64,000 nt of DNA, taken from assembly GCF_000255655.1 (NCBI RefSeq), contig NZ_JH636435.1:2132658-2196657 (forward strand). Reading direction: 5' to 3'. Below the pieces are notes generated by a model. That model saw only the letters and a program-made list of their open reading frames with translations, searched no databases and was not told where the DNA came from. The translations under genes and the position numbers were made by a program. This DNA is from Schlesneria paludicola DSM 18645 (GTDB lineage: Bacteria > Planctomycetota > Planctomycetia > Planctomycetales > Planctomycetaceae). Below are positions 8,931-18,738 of this stretch, in pieces (position 1 is the first letter of the stretch; the number at the start of each line of letters is the position of its first letter).

Positions 8931-11543
8931 CTATGCCGCAGCCTCTGCAGGCTCTAATCCCAAAAGCGTTTGCAGCTTCTTCACGGTCTTAGGGACCGTC
9001 GACGATTGAATCAGCAGCAATTCGCCGGATTGTAATTCTCGCCATGCCGCGTCAACCGCCTGAGACCAGTCGCGAATCTCATTGATCGCCTGAACGCGCG
9101 ATCCTTCTTCGACACCTGACCGCAATAGACGCGTCACCTCACCCACGGGCCGATCGACTCCGTTTTCAATTTCGCAGAGGAAGACCCGGTCAAACGAGGC
9201 TCCCAGTTGCTGGCCCTGCTGCACGATGTCCAGCTCACGCCGATCTTCTTCGGCGGAATAGATCACCGACCGTTTCGAATGCGGGAAATGGTCGATCGCC
9301 GCAATGACGGCGGCGAGTGCAGAGCGATTTCGTCCATCCATGACCACGATTGTCTTTTCTGCAGATTCCAACACATTGAAACGAGCAGGGTCGTCCTGCA
9401 AGTTGCCTTGAAAGGACTGTAACCCGTTGCGGATCTCGTTCAGCGACAGCCCCAAGGCCCACCCGGCCGCCGTGGCAGCCAGAACATTCTCCGTTTGGAA
9501 ATCGACCCGACCTCCGTGTGTGCATGGTAGATCTTCCAGCGCTACGAGCGACGTTTCTTCCGTGCCGTCGCTCAGGACAACCTGACCGTCCCTGACAACT
9601 ACCGCCCGATGCCCCGCATCCCGGTGAGCGCGAATCACCGGATGCATCGGATCTAAGGCGAAGAACGTCACGCTTCCGGCAGATAACTCCTTCATTTCGA
9701 CCACAAGTGGATCGGTGGCGTTCAGCACGGCGGTTCCAGTCGGCATCACAACATCGACCGGCGTCCGTTTGACTTTGAACATTTCTTTTGGCGAATCGAT
9801 GAACTGCAGTCCAAGATGATCGCCTTCACCAATGTTTGTCACAATCGCCACGTCGCATTTGTCGAATCCCAGCCCTTCGCGCAAAATCCCGCCTCGCGCC
9901 GCTTCGAAGACCGCGGCATCCAAAATTGGGTTCAGCAGGACATTCCGGGCACTTCGCGGACCTGCGCAATCGCCGTGTTCAATCGTCCGTCCATCAATGG
10001 TGATGCCGTCGGTACAGGCCAATCCGACCGTCCGTCCTGAGGCCTTCAGAATCGAAGTGACCAGCCGTGCGACGGTGGTCTTGCCATTCGTGCCGGTGAC
10101 CGAGACCACCGGAATCCTTCCATTATCGTTAGGATCTGGAAACAGGTGATCGACGATCGCTTCGCCGACGGGGCGAGGGCTTCCCACCTCCGGCTTCAGG
10201 TGCATGAGCAGCCCAGGACCGGCGTTCACTTCGACGATCACGCCACCTTGTTCTTCCAAGGGGCGGGAGATGTCCTGCGTCACCAGATCAATCCCAGCAA
10301 TGTCCAACCCCACCACTTGGGCGGCGAGCACCACATGCTCGGCCACCGTGGGGTGCACGATGTCGGTGACGTCTCGCGACAAGTTATCAATACGGCGGAC
10401 GATCACCTTCACGTCGGCAGGGGGGACCGAATCGGGCGTGAAACCCTGATGTTCCAGTTCGATCATCGTGAGCGGCGTAATCTTGAGCGTATCAAGAGGT
10501 TTCGTCTCGTCGTCGCCGCGTCGAGGATCGGAGTTCACCTGCAATTCGATCAGTTCACGAATCGTGTGCTGGCCATCACCGATGACGGAGACCGCATCCC
10601 CCGCCGCGGCCGCAATCAGCTTTTTACCGACGACAAGCAACCGGTGTTCGGCGCCGCTGGCGAATCGCTCGACGATGACGCCCGAACCTTCTTTTAACGC
10701 TTCACCATATGCCACCTTGATTTGCTGCTCGTCCGTCAAGTTCATGCAGACGCCGCGTCCGTGATTTCCGTCGACAGGCTTTACGACGACGGGACCTTCA
10801 ATCGCTTGGGCAGCGTTCCAGGCATCTTCAGGACTTTCGACTTCGCGTCCTTCCGGGACCGGAATTCCCGCAGCGGCCAGCATGGTTTTGGTGAGTTGCT
10901 TGTCCTGAGCGATCGATTCGGCAATCGCACTGGTCAGGTCCGTTTCAGCCGTCCAGATCCGCCGCTGTTTCTTGCCCTGCCCAAATTGGACCAGACTTCC
11001 GGCATTCAGGCGGCGGGCGGGAATATTACGAGCCCGGGCCGCGTCAACGATCGCGTTGGTGCTGGGGCCCAGACAGACGCGATCGGCAAATTCTCGCAGT
11101 CGTTTCAGATTGGCATCGATGTCAAACGGCAAATCGAAGACGGCCGCCATCAACAGGTCACGTGCCGTTTCGAGACAGGCGCGTCCCAGCGATTCTTCCT
11201 GGTATCGAATCGCCACCTTGAACAGACCTTCTTCCGACGTTTCACGCGCACGGCCATAGCCAACGGGAGTTCCGCAAAGCGTTTGAAGCTCGAGAGTTGT
11301 GTGTTCAAGAATATGGGCGAGATAGGTACCCCACCGCAACCGCTGGAAGAAGCCGCCACGTTCGCCGACGCTGCAGCGGTGCTCGATCATCGTCGGCAGC
11401 CAGCTCATCAAGCGATCGTTAAATCCCGGAATATGAGCCGAGGAGGTATCTTTCAATGCCCCCAAATCGACCCACGCTTCCAGCACCGTATGCCGGGACC
11501 AGATATTCGGACCTCGAAGAGCGAGCACCTTGCGGAAGATCAT
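8931..11543 (-). CDS. Cyanophycin synthetase paralogue with diverged Mur-ligase motifs
   Basis: At 870 residues this is a full-length CphA-family protein, clearly paralogous to the gene downstream: both start LALRGPNIWS or LRGPNIWS and share the same domain order. The ATP-grasp part is canonical (VVVKPVDGNHGRGV near residue 258; EVNAGPGLLMH). The Mur-like P-loop is present (TGTNGKTTVAR near 485). The C-terminal Mur motifs differ: the position of DYGHN is VMDGRN (near 735), losing the Tyr and His, and GDRRDED is replaced by EEDRRELD (near 766). The enzyme may therefore be impaired in, or altered for, the second ligation. It could work with the intact paralogue, use another amino acid, or act on dipeptides as CphA2 does, though CphA2 is known by different losses. 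The assignment to the family is firm; the exact reaction is open. Confidence 0.85.
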   Translation of the reverse strand: MIFRKVLALRGPNIWSRHTVLEAWVDLGALKDTSSAHIPGFNDRLMSWLPTMIEHRCSVGERGGFFQRLRWGTYLAHILEHTTLELQTLCGTPVGYGRARETSEEGLFKVAIRYQEESLGRACLETARDLLMAAVFDLPFDIDANLKRLREFADRVCLGPSTNAIVDAARARNIPARRLNAGSLVQFGQGKKQRRIWTAETDLTSAIAESIAQDKQLTKTMLAAAGIPVPEGREVESPEDAWNAAQAIEGPVVVKPVDGNHGRGVCMNLTDEQQIKVAYGEALKEGSGVIVERFASGAEHRLLVVGKKLIAAAAGDAVSVIGDGQHTIRELIELQVNSDPRRGDDETKPLDTLKITPLTMIELEHQGFTPDSVPPADVKVIVRRIDNLSRDVTDIVHPTVAEHVVLAAQVVGLDIAGIDLVTQDISRPLEEQGGVIVEVNAGPGLLMHLKPEVGSPRPVGEAIVDHLFPDPNDNGRIPVVSVTGTNGKTTVARLVTSILKASGRTVGLACTDGITIDGRTIEHGDCAGPRSARNVLLNPILDAAVFEAARGGILREGLGFDKCDVAIVTNIGEGDHLGLQFIDSPKEMFKVKRTPVDVVMPTGTAVLNATDPLVVEMKELSAGSVTFFALDPMHPVIRAHRDAGHRAVVVRDGQVVLSDGTEETSLVALEDLPCTHGGRVDFQTENVLAATAAGWALGLSLNEIRNGLQSFQGNLQDDPARFNVLESAEKTIVVMDGRNRSALAAVIAAIDHFPHSKRSVIYSAEEDRRELDIVQQGQQLGASFDRVFLCEIENGVDRPVGEVTRLLRSGVEEGSRVQAINEIRDWSQAVDAAWRELQSGELLLIQSSTVPKTVKKLQTLLGLEPAEAAA

Positions 11544-12198
11544 GGACTCAACACCTGCAACAAGTCGGAAACCAGTTTCGCATCCCTACTTCGCTGAGAA
11601 TCACGCGCTGCCGGACATCACAAAGACAACCGAGAGTTGGGGGATCATTCAGCACATCGAAGTCATCGATCGGCGCAACATTATCGACTGCAATCGCTGT
11701 TAGGTGAACCCCAACGTCGCGATAAGCAAGCGGACACGGTCTCGGGCAGCAATCCGCGGCGGAGACCAATGGAGCGTGACGAAATGTGAGGGGAGAGACG
11801 AGGCAGGAGATTCCCGTCGTTGCCAAGCCGTCGATTTGGGAGCGGTCGGAAATCCGTTTTGACCAACCGCCGCATTATGCCAGCTTCACCCCAGTCATTC
11901 CATCATGAAGCTCACGGCCAGCTGGCTTCACGTGAATTTTGATCGAGCCGTCCTCTCGCGAGGAATCGTGAGGACACTCTTCCCATCCGTTAACGCCGAC
12001 TTTAGGTGTTCAGGATGTTGGCTGCGGAGAAGGACAATCAGATCGCATAAGATGTTAACTACACAGTAGATACGCCTGAAACAGGCTCTGATCGCGCCTC
12101 TTTGATGGTTCCAATCGCCGCAACATGCCCCCAGAGAGTCGATTGGTAGAGGGGAGACACAGAGAATGGATACAGGCGGTGCAGCGATCGGAGATCCA
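11544..12198. other. Long intergenic region without recognised gene
   Basis: This stretch of 655 bases carries the leader of the second cyanophycin synthetase gene and the 3' side of the leftward beta-propeller gene. Several short frames cross it on both strands, but none has a good ribosome binding site, domain or consistent codon bias. No repeats or clear hairpins were seen. Confidence 0.45.
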
Positions 12199-13098
12199 TC
12201 AGCCGGGCATGTCGAGGCGCATGATCCGGCCGGAGGCGAAGCCGCAGATGATATAGTCACCCAATGGCGACAGCACGATTCGCTGAAGTTCTTCCGGCGT
12301 CGTGACATTCCATTGTGGATTTCCCTCGTCATCGACGCAGAAGAGCGTCCCTTCGAGCGTATAGCCGACGATGCCGCGTTTCACATATCCGCATGTGACC
12401 AGTCCGGCCGTCCCGTCGCAGATGAATGTTCCCCGCGTATTGCCCGTTTGGCCGTCGAACGCTTGAATGCCATGGGCAAACCCCGCCAGGAAGATCGATC
12501 GACCATCGCCCGACGCCGCGAAATCGCCGACTGTCGACCAGAGCTTAGACGTCCAAACCGGCATGCCGCTCAGTTGATAGCGTCCGAGAAAACCGTACTC
12601 CGATGCGACGACCAGTTCCGCCGACTGCGTCAGAAATTGCAGATATCGCACGGGCCTGACCGACTCGAAACGGCAAACCTTCTTGTTCGCCTGGGAAAAG
12701 ACCTGATTCACGCCATCGGCCTGACTGAGAGCCAGGTGCGTCCCGTAGGAATCGACCGCCACGGACAAAACTTCGTCGGGCAGCTCGCGGGTCCATTGGA
12801 ACTGCAGGCGGCGATCAAACCAGCCCACGACATCACCGCTGAGGACGGCGGCCCCCGCGGAACCGGTATCCGCCCATGCCAGCCGTTTGACCGCGTGCTT
12901 GGTTCGGGTCAGAGCACGAACCTGACCATTTCGATCAAGCAGATACAGACCGCCCGAGACATCCGCCGCCAGAACTTCACCTGTTTCGCGTGCCAGCCGG
13001 ACGTCGGCGAGCGGTGCGTCCACGGTAAATGACCAACGGAGCGTCGGTCGATCACCGCGCCCCGTCGTCCATAACCAATCGGCAGATCCGCCGTTCAT
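12199..13098 (-). CDS. PQQ/WD40-like beta-propeller protein
   Basis: The protein has 299 residues in blade-like repeats of about 40 residues with short beta strands and GxVxxxD-type turns, for example ADVSGGLYLLDRNGQVRAL, GRYQLSGMPVWTSKL and EGTLFCVDDEGNPQW. This is typical of PQQ-binding-like or WD40-like beta-propellers. No signal peptide is visible at the start, so it is probably cytoplasmic or membrane associated. Its ATG overlaps the stop codon of the S41 protease gene (ATGA at 13095-13098), showing translational coupling. A role as interaction partner or sensor working with the protease is inferred. Enzymatic residues were not seen. Confidence 0.75.
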   Translation of the reverse strand: MNGGSADWLWTTGRGDRPTLRWSFTVDAPLADVRLARETGEVLAADVSGGLYLLDRNGQVRALTRTKHAVKRLAWADTGSAGAAVLSGDVVGWFDRRLQFQWTRELPDEVLSVAVDSYGTHLALSQADGVNQVFSQANKKVCRFESVRPVRYLQFLTQSAELVVASEYGFLGRYQLSGMPVWTSKLWSTVGDFAASGDGRSIFLAGFAHGIQAFDGQTGNTRGTFICDGTAGLVTCGYVKRGIVGYTLEGTLFCVDDEGNPQWNVTTPEELQRIVLSPLGDYIICGFASGRIMRLDMPG

Positions 13099-14756
13099 CG
13101 TCTGGCCAGTTGTTTGCGAAGTGTTTCCAGCCCCGTTTCAACGTCTCGATCGTCTTGCAGGCGACCGCGTCGTCGACCGCGATGAGAAACCGCAGGATCA
13201 CTGTCATCAGCGACTTTCACATCGGGTTCGATACCCTTTTTACTGTAATTGCCACCGTTAGGCGAATAGAACTTGGCCGTCGTCAGTCGGAACCCGGAAT
13301 CGGCATGTCCTGGCAGGATACTTTGCACAGACCATTTTCCATACGTCTTGCGGCCGACGATTGTCCCGCGATGATGATCTCGTACGGCACCCGCCACGAT
13401 TTCACTGGCACTGGCACTGTCGCCATCGACCAGAAGAACCAGCGGACCGCTCCAGTCATTCGCATCGGCATGTGCCGAGTAAATCGTATTCTGATCCGAA
13501 ACTCGGCCTCGCGTCGAAACCAGCACACCCTGACTCAAGAATCGATCGAGAACATCGACGGCGGCGGGCAGCAAACCGCCCGGATTTCCTCGCACATCCC
13601 AGATCAACGCCTGCATTCCATCGCGTTTCAGTTTCGCCATCGCATCATCGAGTTCCTGAACGGTGTTCTTTTGAAAACCGGTCATCCGGATATAGCCAAT
13701 CTTGTTGGCCGGATCGATGATTTGAACATCTTGAATGCTCTTCACTTTCACGGCACGACGAATCAGGTTCGCGGTGCGTTCATCACCGGTGCCAGGATCG
13801 GCAATCGTGATACGGACCCGGCTGTTCGGTTGTCCTTGCAGCAGGGCGGCCGCTTCTTCGGTGCTGAGCTTGCGACAATCACGTCCATCAATCGCCACGA
13901 TCAGGTCGCCCGAGACGGCCCCCCCTTCCGACGCAGGGCTTTCCGGAAGCACATTGACCAGCAGCAGTCCCTTGCCGGATTCCGCTTTCATCTCGATGCC
14001 GATTCCCACGAATTCGCCATCGATGTTGTTGTACAGATCGCCCAATTTTCCGGGTGTCAGATAGCTGCTGTAATCATCGAGCGAATTGCAGCCACCGAAG
14101 ACGAATTCCATGATCACGGCACTCGGTGCGAGATTCAGCTCCTGTTGAGCCAGATTGCAGATCTCGAGCACGATCCGACGGCCTTCGTCGGCGTCGCGGA
14201 TGATCTTGTTCCAGTACTTTCCGTACAGCACTTTCTTCCGAAAGTCTTCGATCTTGGCACTCTCGCCATAAGGCAGATTGCGATCAAGGAACTTCTGGTT
14301 ATTCAAACCGAAGTACAAGCTTTCGGTTCCGTGAGCGACGAAGTGTTTGGCGTCGATGTTTTCAACATAGAAACGTCCCACTTTCTCGAGGACGTCATTC
14401 AGATAGACCATCGCTTCATTGCGTGAGAGCGGCAGCATCGTTTCGACGAACGACTTGTCGGCATAGCGTCGTTCGATCGCGAAATGAATCTTCGCCTGAC
14501 GAAGACCATTGGAGAGCTTTTCGTTCTTGGGCCAGGTCTTGAGCGACTTTTCGTAGAACTCAATCGCTTCAATCCAGCGACGTGAACGTCGAAGTTCGAA
14601 CCCTTCCTGCTCGGCAGCTTGCTCATCCTCGACGCCAACCTGCTGCGTCTTGACGACGCGAACTTCCGCGATCAAATCGGGAGCACAGATTACACCGAGC
14701 GTCATTCCAACCGCCCACAGTGTGAGCGTGCGTTTCGCGAGCGTCAAGCACAACAT
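13095..14756 (-). CDS. S41-family C-terminal processing protease with PDZ domain
   Basis: This is an exported serine protease of the CtpA/tail-specific family, 553 residues. A signal peptide ends near residue 30 (APDLIAEVR). A TPR-like segment follows (residues 45-90). A PDZ domain lies around residues 245-330 (GEFVGIGIEMKAESGKGLLL, SGDLIVAIDGRDC). The S41 core includes IGYIRMTGFQKNTVQELDDA, RGNPGGLL and the catalytic region VDGDSASASEIVAGAVRDHH with the nucleophile Ser, followed by the general-base Lys in GRKTYGKWSVQ. The start at 14756 is supported by AGAGGGG upstream. It is the first gene of an operon with the beta-propeller protein. Substrates are unknown; the family cuts periplasmic proteins from their C-termini. 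Confidence 0.92.
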   Translation of the reverse strand: MLCLTLAKRTLTLWAVGMTLGVICAPDLIAEVRVVKTQQVGVEDEQAAEQEGFELRRSRRWIEAIEFYEKSLKTWPKNEKLSNGLRQAKIHFAIERRYADKSFVETMLPLSRNEAMVYLNDVLEKVGRFYVENIDAKHFVAHGTESLYFGLNNQKFLDRNLPYGESAKIEDFRKKVLYGKYWNKIIRDADEGRRIVLEICNLAQQELNLAPSAVIMEFVFGGCNSLDDYSSYLTPGKLGDLYNNIDGEFVGIGIEMKAESGKGLLLVNVLPESPASEGGAVSGDLIVAIDGRDCRKLSTEEAAALLQGQPNSRVRITIADPGTGDERTANLIRRAVKVKSIQDVQIIDPANKIGYIRMTGFQKNTVQELDDAMAKLKRDGMQALIWDVRGNPGGLLPAAVDVLDRFLSQGVLVSTRGRVSDQNTIYSAHADANDWSGPLVLLVDGDSASASEIVAGAVRDHHRGTIVGRKTYGKWSVQSILPGHADSGFRLTTAKFYSPNGGNYSKKGIEPDVKVADDSDPAVSHRGRRRGRLQDDRDVETGLETLRKQLARR

Positions 14757-15444
14757 AAGTTGCCCCTCTGGGTATCAAAGGCACGTCAGTTCCACGCCGG
14801 TATCACACACTCCCCCTCGAAGTGTGGACGGCGGACATGCGGCCCTCGAATCCCTGTGGCACGTCGATGGCTGGGGTCGCCAGCTGTCGACAGCCGCGTC
14901 GTCGAAATTGAATATAGGACGAGAAAAATTGATGTCAAACGGCATCCTTTCGTTATCACACGGAAGAATGATCATGATCAGCGCAGTTTTACAATTCCTG
15001 CGAAAGCCCATGTAAAAATGAGGTTTACCGAAATTTCTCGAGGAACACTGGAGCGATTTGGCAAACGTTGACGCGCACCACATCCCCTCAGAATGCCCCT
15101 GATCGCTGCGACCCTTAAAACCCATTCATTGTCCCAAGTCACGTTACCAAATCGCAACGGGACACTTTGGGAAAAAACAAAGAGTCCGGCGAGATTCCGC
15201 TCAAGAATGCCGTGACGCACCGACGGCATTCAACGCCGCGACGAACAAATCAAATCCGGCTGATCAGTGAGCGGCGCGTCGAAACAAACCCCATCCGCGT
15301 CGACCTGATCGTTGCGGCGGGAGTGCCGAATGCGGGAGTGCCTTCGGCGGCAACGGGACTGGGGCAACGCCAGACGTTCAGCCCCATTAAGGCCGAATAA
15401 GGACCATCCATCGCAATGCGTGACGAGTCCGAAACGGTCGTTTT
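14757..15444. other. Long intergenic region, no recognised gene
   Basis: These 688 bases lie upstream of the leftward S41 protease gene and downstream of the leftward ACT-domain gene. Short open frames exist (for example 15167-15400 on the plus strand) but lack ribosome binding sites and protein-like features. No tRNA, repeat family member or strong hairpin was seen. Confidence 0.45.
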
Positions 15445-15951
15445 TCAGAGGTATTCATCGTCGTCGTGAAGGTCGTTTTCCGTGATCGTACGGTGTCCCG
15501 CCTCTTGCAGAATTTGCAACGCCTGATCGACATCGTCGACGAACATCGCAATCGCCCCACGTCCCTGCCGCCGGTAGAGCAGCGGATAGGCGTGATGGAT
15601 GTTGACTTCGGCTTTCACCAGGGCTGAACAGACATCGTGGAATGGCTTTTCGCCTTCGGGAAGCTGAACCCCGACAACGTCGTTCTCGCTGAACAGAAAA
15701 CCGGACAGTTCCAGCTTTTCTCGAGCCCGGTCGGCGTCATTAAACATCAGCCGAACCATCGCAAAGTCGACCGAATCGAAGATACTCATCGCAATGACTC
15801 GCGTATCCAGCGATTCGAGCTGACGCATCAAGTCGTTCAGCCGCCCCACGCGATTTTCGAGAAAAACACAGAATTGACGAAGGCACGGCCAATCGCGACC
15901 ACGCATCGTTTGAGTTTCAGTCTCGTCACCACTGTCATAATTCTTCGGCAT
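15445..15951 (-). CDS. ACT-domain protein
   Basis: The protein has 168 residues. The start at 15951 (MPKNYDSGDE) is preferred over 16014 because GGAGCG lies at good distance. Two ACT-like halves are visible: FCVFLENRVGRLNDLMRQLE followed by VDFAMVRLMF, and VVGVQLPEGEKPFHDVCSAL followed by NIHHAYPLLY. This resembles tandem ACT regulatory proteins that bind amino acids. No catalytic domain is attached, so it may be a stand-alone sensor or a regulatory subunit. The neighbouring HAD gene is divergent, so no operon partner is evident. The ligand is unknown. Confidence 0.8.
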   Translation of the reverse strand: MPKNYDSGDETETQTMRGRDWPCLRQFCVFLENRVGRLNDLMRQLESLDTRVIAMSIFDSVDFAMVRLMFNDADRAREKLELSGFLFSENDVVGVQLPEGEKPFHDVCSALVKAEVNIHHAYPLLYRRQGRGAIAMFVDDVDQALQILQEAGHRTITENDLHDDDEYL

Positions 15952-16143
15952 GGATCGCTCCGTCAATCGGCTTGCTGCGCGACGGCGAGGAAGTTCGCTA
16001 CCACGACTCCCCACTCTTTCCGCCTCAAACCGAATGTGCTATGCACTCTACGACAAACGGCTATCAGAGGTCAAATGGTGAAGTGGCCACTTCTTCCATG
16101 GCCACAGCCCTGATCGCACCGCCCAGTTCCCTGGAGTCATCCG

Positions 16144-16767
16144 ATGATTCGCACCTTTTTATTTGACATGGGAAATGTCCTGCTGCACTTCTGCCACGAT
16201 CGAATGTGTCAGCAGGTCGGTGCGTTGTGCAATGTTCCAGGACTTGAACTGAAACAGCATCTCTTCGATGCGGGCGGCCAGATCGATTTTGAACGGGGCA
16301 CCACGTCACCGGATCAGTTCCATGACTGGTTCGAGACGACATTCAGAACGAAAGTGGATCGCGCGGCACTCGCACACGCCGCCTCAGACATCTTCACCCT
16401 GAATGCCCCCATCGTTCCCGTCCTCGACGAACTCAAATCGCGCGGGTACCGCCTGGTATTGCTGTCGAATACAAGCATCTTTCACTACGAGTTCATTCGA
16501 GAACAATTCCAAGTCCTCGATCGATTCGATGATTTCGTGCTGTCGTATCAAGTGAAATCCGTGAAACCAGAGTCGGCGATCTATGAAGCGGCGCTCAAGA
16601 CGATCCAGTGCGATCCCGCGGAGTGCTTTTACACGGATGACATCGCGCGTTATGTGGAAGCCGCCCGCCGCTATGGAATCGATGCCGAAGTTTTCACCGA
16701 TGTCGACAATCTGAAGCAGCAACTTGGACTGCGTGGAATTGTGTTGCACGGCGGCGTACGCGTGTAA
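16144..16767 (+). CDS. HAD-superfamily hydrolase (YihX-like)
   Basis: The 207-residue protein is a HAD subfamily IA phosphatase-like enzyme. Motif I is FDMGNV near residue 8: the first Asp is present and the second position is Gly-Asn, as in YihX-type alpha-D-glucose-1-phosphate phosphatases and 2-haloacid-dehalogenase-like proteins. Motif II is VLLSNTS near residue 108. The Lys of motif III lies in SVKPESAIYEAAL, and motif IV is YTDDIARYVEAA. A helical cap lies between motifs I and II. The natural substrate cannot be read from sequence. It is followed by the amidotransferase-like gene after about 60 bases on the same strand. Confidence 0.85.
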   Translation: MIRTFLFDMGNVLLHFCHDRMCQQVGALCNVPGLELKQHLFDAGGQIDFERGTTSPDQFHDWFETTFRTKVDRAALAHAASDIFTLNAPIVPVLDELKSRGYRLVLLSNTSIFHYEFIREQFQVLDRFDDFVLSYQVKSVKPESAIYEAALKTIQCDPAECFYTDDIARYVEAARRYGIDAEVFTDVDNLKQQLGLRGIVLHGGVRV

Positions 16768-16828
16768 ACAGGCACGCGCGAAGCAAACATGACTCAAGTT
16801 TTTGATCTTGAAGCAAGGATTAGAGAAC

Positions 16829-17611
16829 GTGCAGGGATCCATTCTTTATTGCGGCGACACCGAGCTGAACGGGGCGGCCGCGTATCTCGCAGGTTTGATG
16901 ACGCATTGGGGCTGGACGTTCGACTATGTGCCCAGCCACGTGCCGATGACGACCGCGCGGCTTGACACGCCGCGTTCGCTGCTGATTCTCAGTGACTATC
17001 CTGCAATGCAGTTCAGCCCTGACTGCCAGGAACTGGCGCTTAAAAAGATCGAACAGGGTTGTGGGCTGCTGATGATCGGCGGCTGGGAATCGTATCACGG
17101 CCTGGGCGGTGATTGGGATGGCACACGACTTGGTTCGGCCTTGCCCGTCGACATTCAAACGACAGACGACCGCGTCAACTTTCCACAGTCAGCTTGGCTG
17201 TTGCCCACCGGCGATCATGAAATTGCCGCCGGCCTGCCTTGGCGAACGTGTCCACCGGCGATCGGTGGGATGAATCAGGTTCGCGCGAAAGCCGGGGCCA
17301 CCGTCGTCCTTGAAGCCCATACCTACTCCATCAAGGCCGCCGAACCAAAAAACCAAGGTGAGCCCGTATTGTCGCTGACTCCGCAGGACGTCCGACCGGC
17401 ACTCGTCGTGGGACAACATGGCAGCGGACGAACCGCGTCATTCCTGAGCGATGTGGCTCCACATTGGGTCGGGGGCCTGGTCGATTGGGGATTGCCACGG
17501 GTCACCGGGCAAGCGGCAGGAGGGCCGGCGATCGAAGTCGGCCACGACTACGCTCAACTTTGGAAACAACTGCTTCACTGGACGGCAGCGAGTAGAACCA
17601 CAAACACGTAG
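16829..17611 (+). CDS. Glutamine-amidotransferase-like protein
   Basis: This soluble protein of about 260 residues has a ThuA/class-I-glutamine-amidotransferase-like flavodoxin fold: [19 protein letters not shown] at the N-terminus, [12 protein letters not shown], then [18 protein letters not shown], where a nucleophile elbow would be, and [18 protein letters not shown] near the C-terminus. The catalytic Cys of true amidotransferases is not evident (GGWES replaces it), so glutaminase activity is doubtful. The GTG at 16829 is taken as start; AGGATT lies before it. A TTG at 16802 would add nine residues. It sits between a HAD hydrolase and kdsA on the same strand. The function is not known. Confidence 0.7.
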   Translation: MQGSILYCGDTELNGAAAYLAGLMTHWGWTFDYVPSHVPMTTARLDTPRSLLILSDYPAMQFSPDCQELALKKIEQGCGLLMIGGWESYHGLGGDWDGTRLGSALPVDIQTTDDRVNFPQSAWLLPTGDHEIAAGLPWRTCPPAIGGMNQVRAKAGATVVLEAHTYSIKAAEPKNQGEPVLSLTPQDVRPALVVGQHGSGRTASFLSDVAPHWVGGLVDWGLPRVTGQAAGGPAIEVGHDYAQLWKQLLHWTAASRTTNT

Positions 17612-17654
17612 AATCGAACGATACGGATATCGATTGCCAACAGAAGGAACGATG

Positions 17655-18509
17655 ATGCCTAACAATCCCGTTCAAGTCGCTCAGTGGAAATGTGGCAAAG
17701 GCTTGCCGCTGATGTTTATCGCGGGTCCCTGCGTCATCGAGAGCGAAGAGCTCGTGATGCAGATCGCGCACAAGCTAGCCGAGCTGTCGTCGCAGAAGAA
17801 CATTCAGATCGTCTTTAAATCCAGCTTCGACAAAGCCAATCGGACCAGCGTCGACAGCTTCCGCGGGCCGGGCCTTGAACGCGGTCTCGAGATTCTGGCA
17901 AAGGTCCGCGCGGCGACGGGGCTGCCCGTGACAACAGATGTTCACGAGATTTCCCAGGCGGAACCCGCGGCGCAGGTCTGTCAAATCCTGCAGATCCCGG
18001 CCTTTCTCGCCCGACAAACGGATCTGGTCGAAGCCGTGGCCTCGGCAACCGCAAAACATGGGGCCGTCATCAATGTGAAAAAGCCTCAGTTCGTCGCCCC
18101 CGAAGACATGGTTCACGTCGTCAAGAAATGCGAGTCGTTCGGGAATGCCAACGTCCTGCTGACGGAACGTGGCACGATGTTCGGATATGGTCGGCTGGTC
18201 AACGATTTCCGCTGTATCCCCGTGATGCAATCATTTGGTACGCCCGTCGTGTTTGACGCGACGCATAGTGTCCAGCTCCCCGGCGGTGCAACGACGGGTG
18301 GCCGCCGAGAGATGGTCCCGTTTCTCGCGCGCGCCGCAGTGGCCTGCGGCTGCGACGGAGTCTTCTTTGAAACGCATCCGAATCCCGACAAGGCACTCAG
18401 CGATGGCCCGAACATGGTGCCGCTCGCCGAACTTCCCCGTCTGATCGATCAACTCACACAACTGCGTTCCCTGGCTTGTGAATTCGAGACACCCGTCGCA
18501 TCCCCTTGA
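17655..18509 (+). CDS. kdsA: 3-deoxy-8-phosphooctulonate (Kdo-8-P) synthase
   Basis: KdsA condenses phosphoenolpyruvate with arabinose-5-phosphate to Kdo-8-phosphate, the committed step to Kdo of lipopolysaccharide. The 284-residue length is standard. Family motifs are all present: [11 protein letters not shown] near residue 20, [53 protein letters not shown]-like [30 protein letters not shown] and [12 protein letters not shown]. Of two adjacent ATGs, the second at 17655 has the better spacing to AAGGA; 17652 is also possible. The metal-ligand Cys seen in metal-dependent KdsA would be in [11 protein letters not shown]. Its presence supports an LPS-bearing outer membrane. Confidence 0.95.
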   Translation: MPNNPVQVAQWKCGKGLPLMFIAGPCVIESEELVMQIAHKLAELSSQKNIQIVFKSSFDKANRTSVDSFRGPGLERGLEILAKVRAATGLPVTTDVHEISQAEPAAQVCQILQIPAFLARQTDLVEAVASATAKHGAVINVKKPQFVAPEDMVHVVKKCESFGNANVLLTERGTMFGYGRLVNDFRCIPVMQSFGTPVVFDATHSVQLPGGATTGGRREMVPFLARAAVACGCDGVFFETHPNPDKALSDGPNMVPLAELPRLIDQLTQLRSLACEFETPVASP

Positions 18510-18548
18510 GCGTTGGGAAGACCCGAGTTCGAGATCCTCTCGTTTCCT

Positions 18549-18684
18549 CGTTGCCAAGGTCCCGGTTGGCAACGCCCCGTCGATATCGGAAATGCACGGA
18601 ATGGACCGCGCCAGGTCCCTTTGCGATGGGGAATTCGTATTTTTCCTCGTTACCAAGCGGAGCTTGGTAACGAGGAAAAATACG
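18549..18684. repeat. Palindrome cluster, including 23-bp perfect stem, between convergent genes
   Basis: Two units of the dispersed palindrome family lie between kdsA (rightward) and the leftward glycosyltransferase. The first, 18549-18574, has arms CGTTGCCAA / TTGGCAACG. The second is a perfect palindrome with 23-base arms (18636-18658 and 18662-18684) around a GGA loop; its core is CCTCGTTACCAAGC and its outer arm contains a run of T (and A on the other side). This layout would work as a bidirectional terminator for both convergent genes. Confidence 0.8.
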
Positions 18685-18738
18685 AGGAAAACGTCTCTGA
18701 CTACAAGAAAACGTGGAACACGAACGAGCAACGATCGA

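Noticed and set aside
13029-14426. 465-codon plus-strand frame
   Set aside because: It is antisense to the S41 protease, whose motifs and ribosome binding site are clear.
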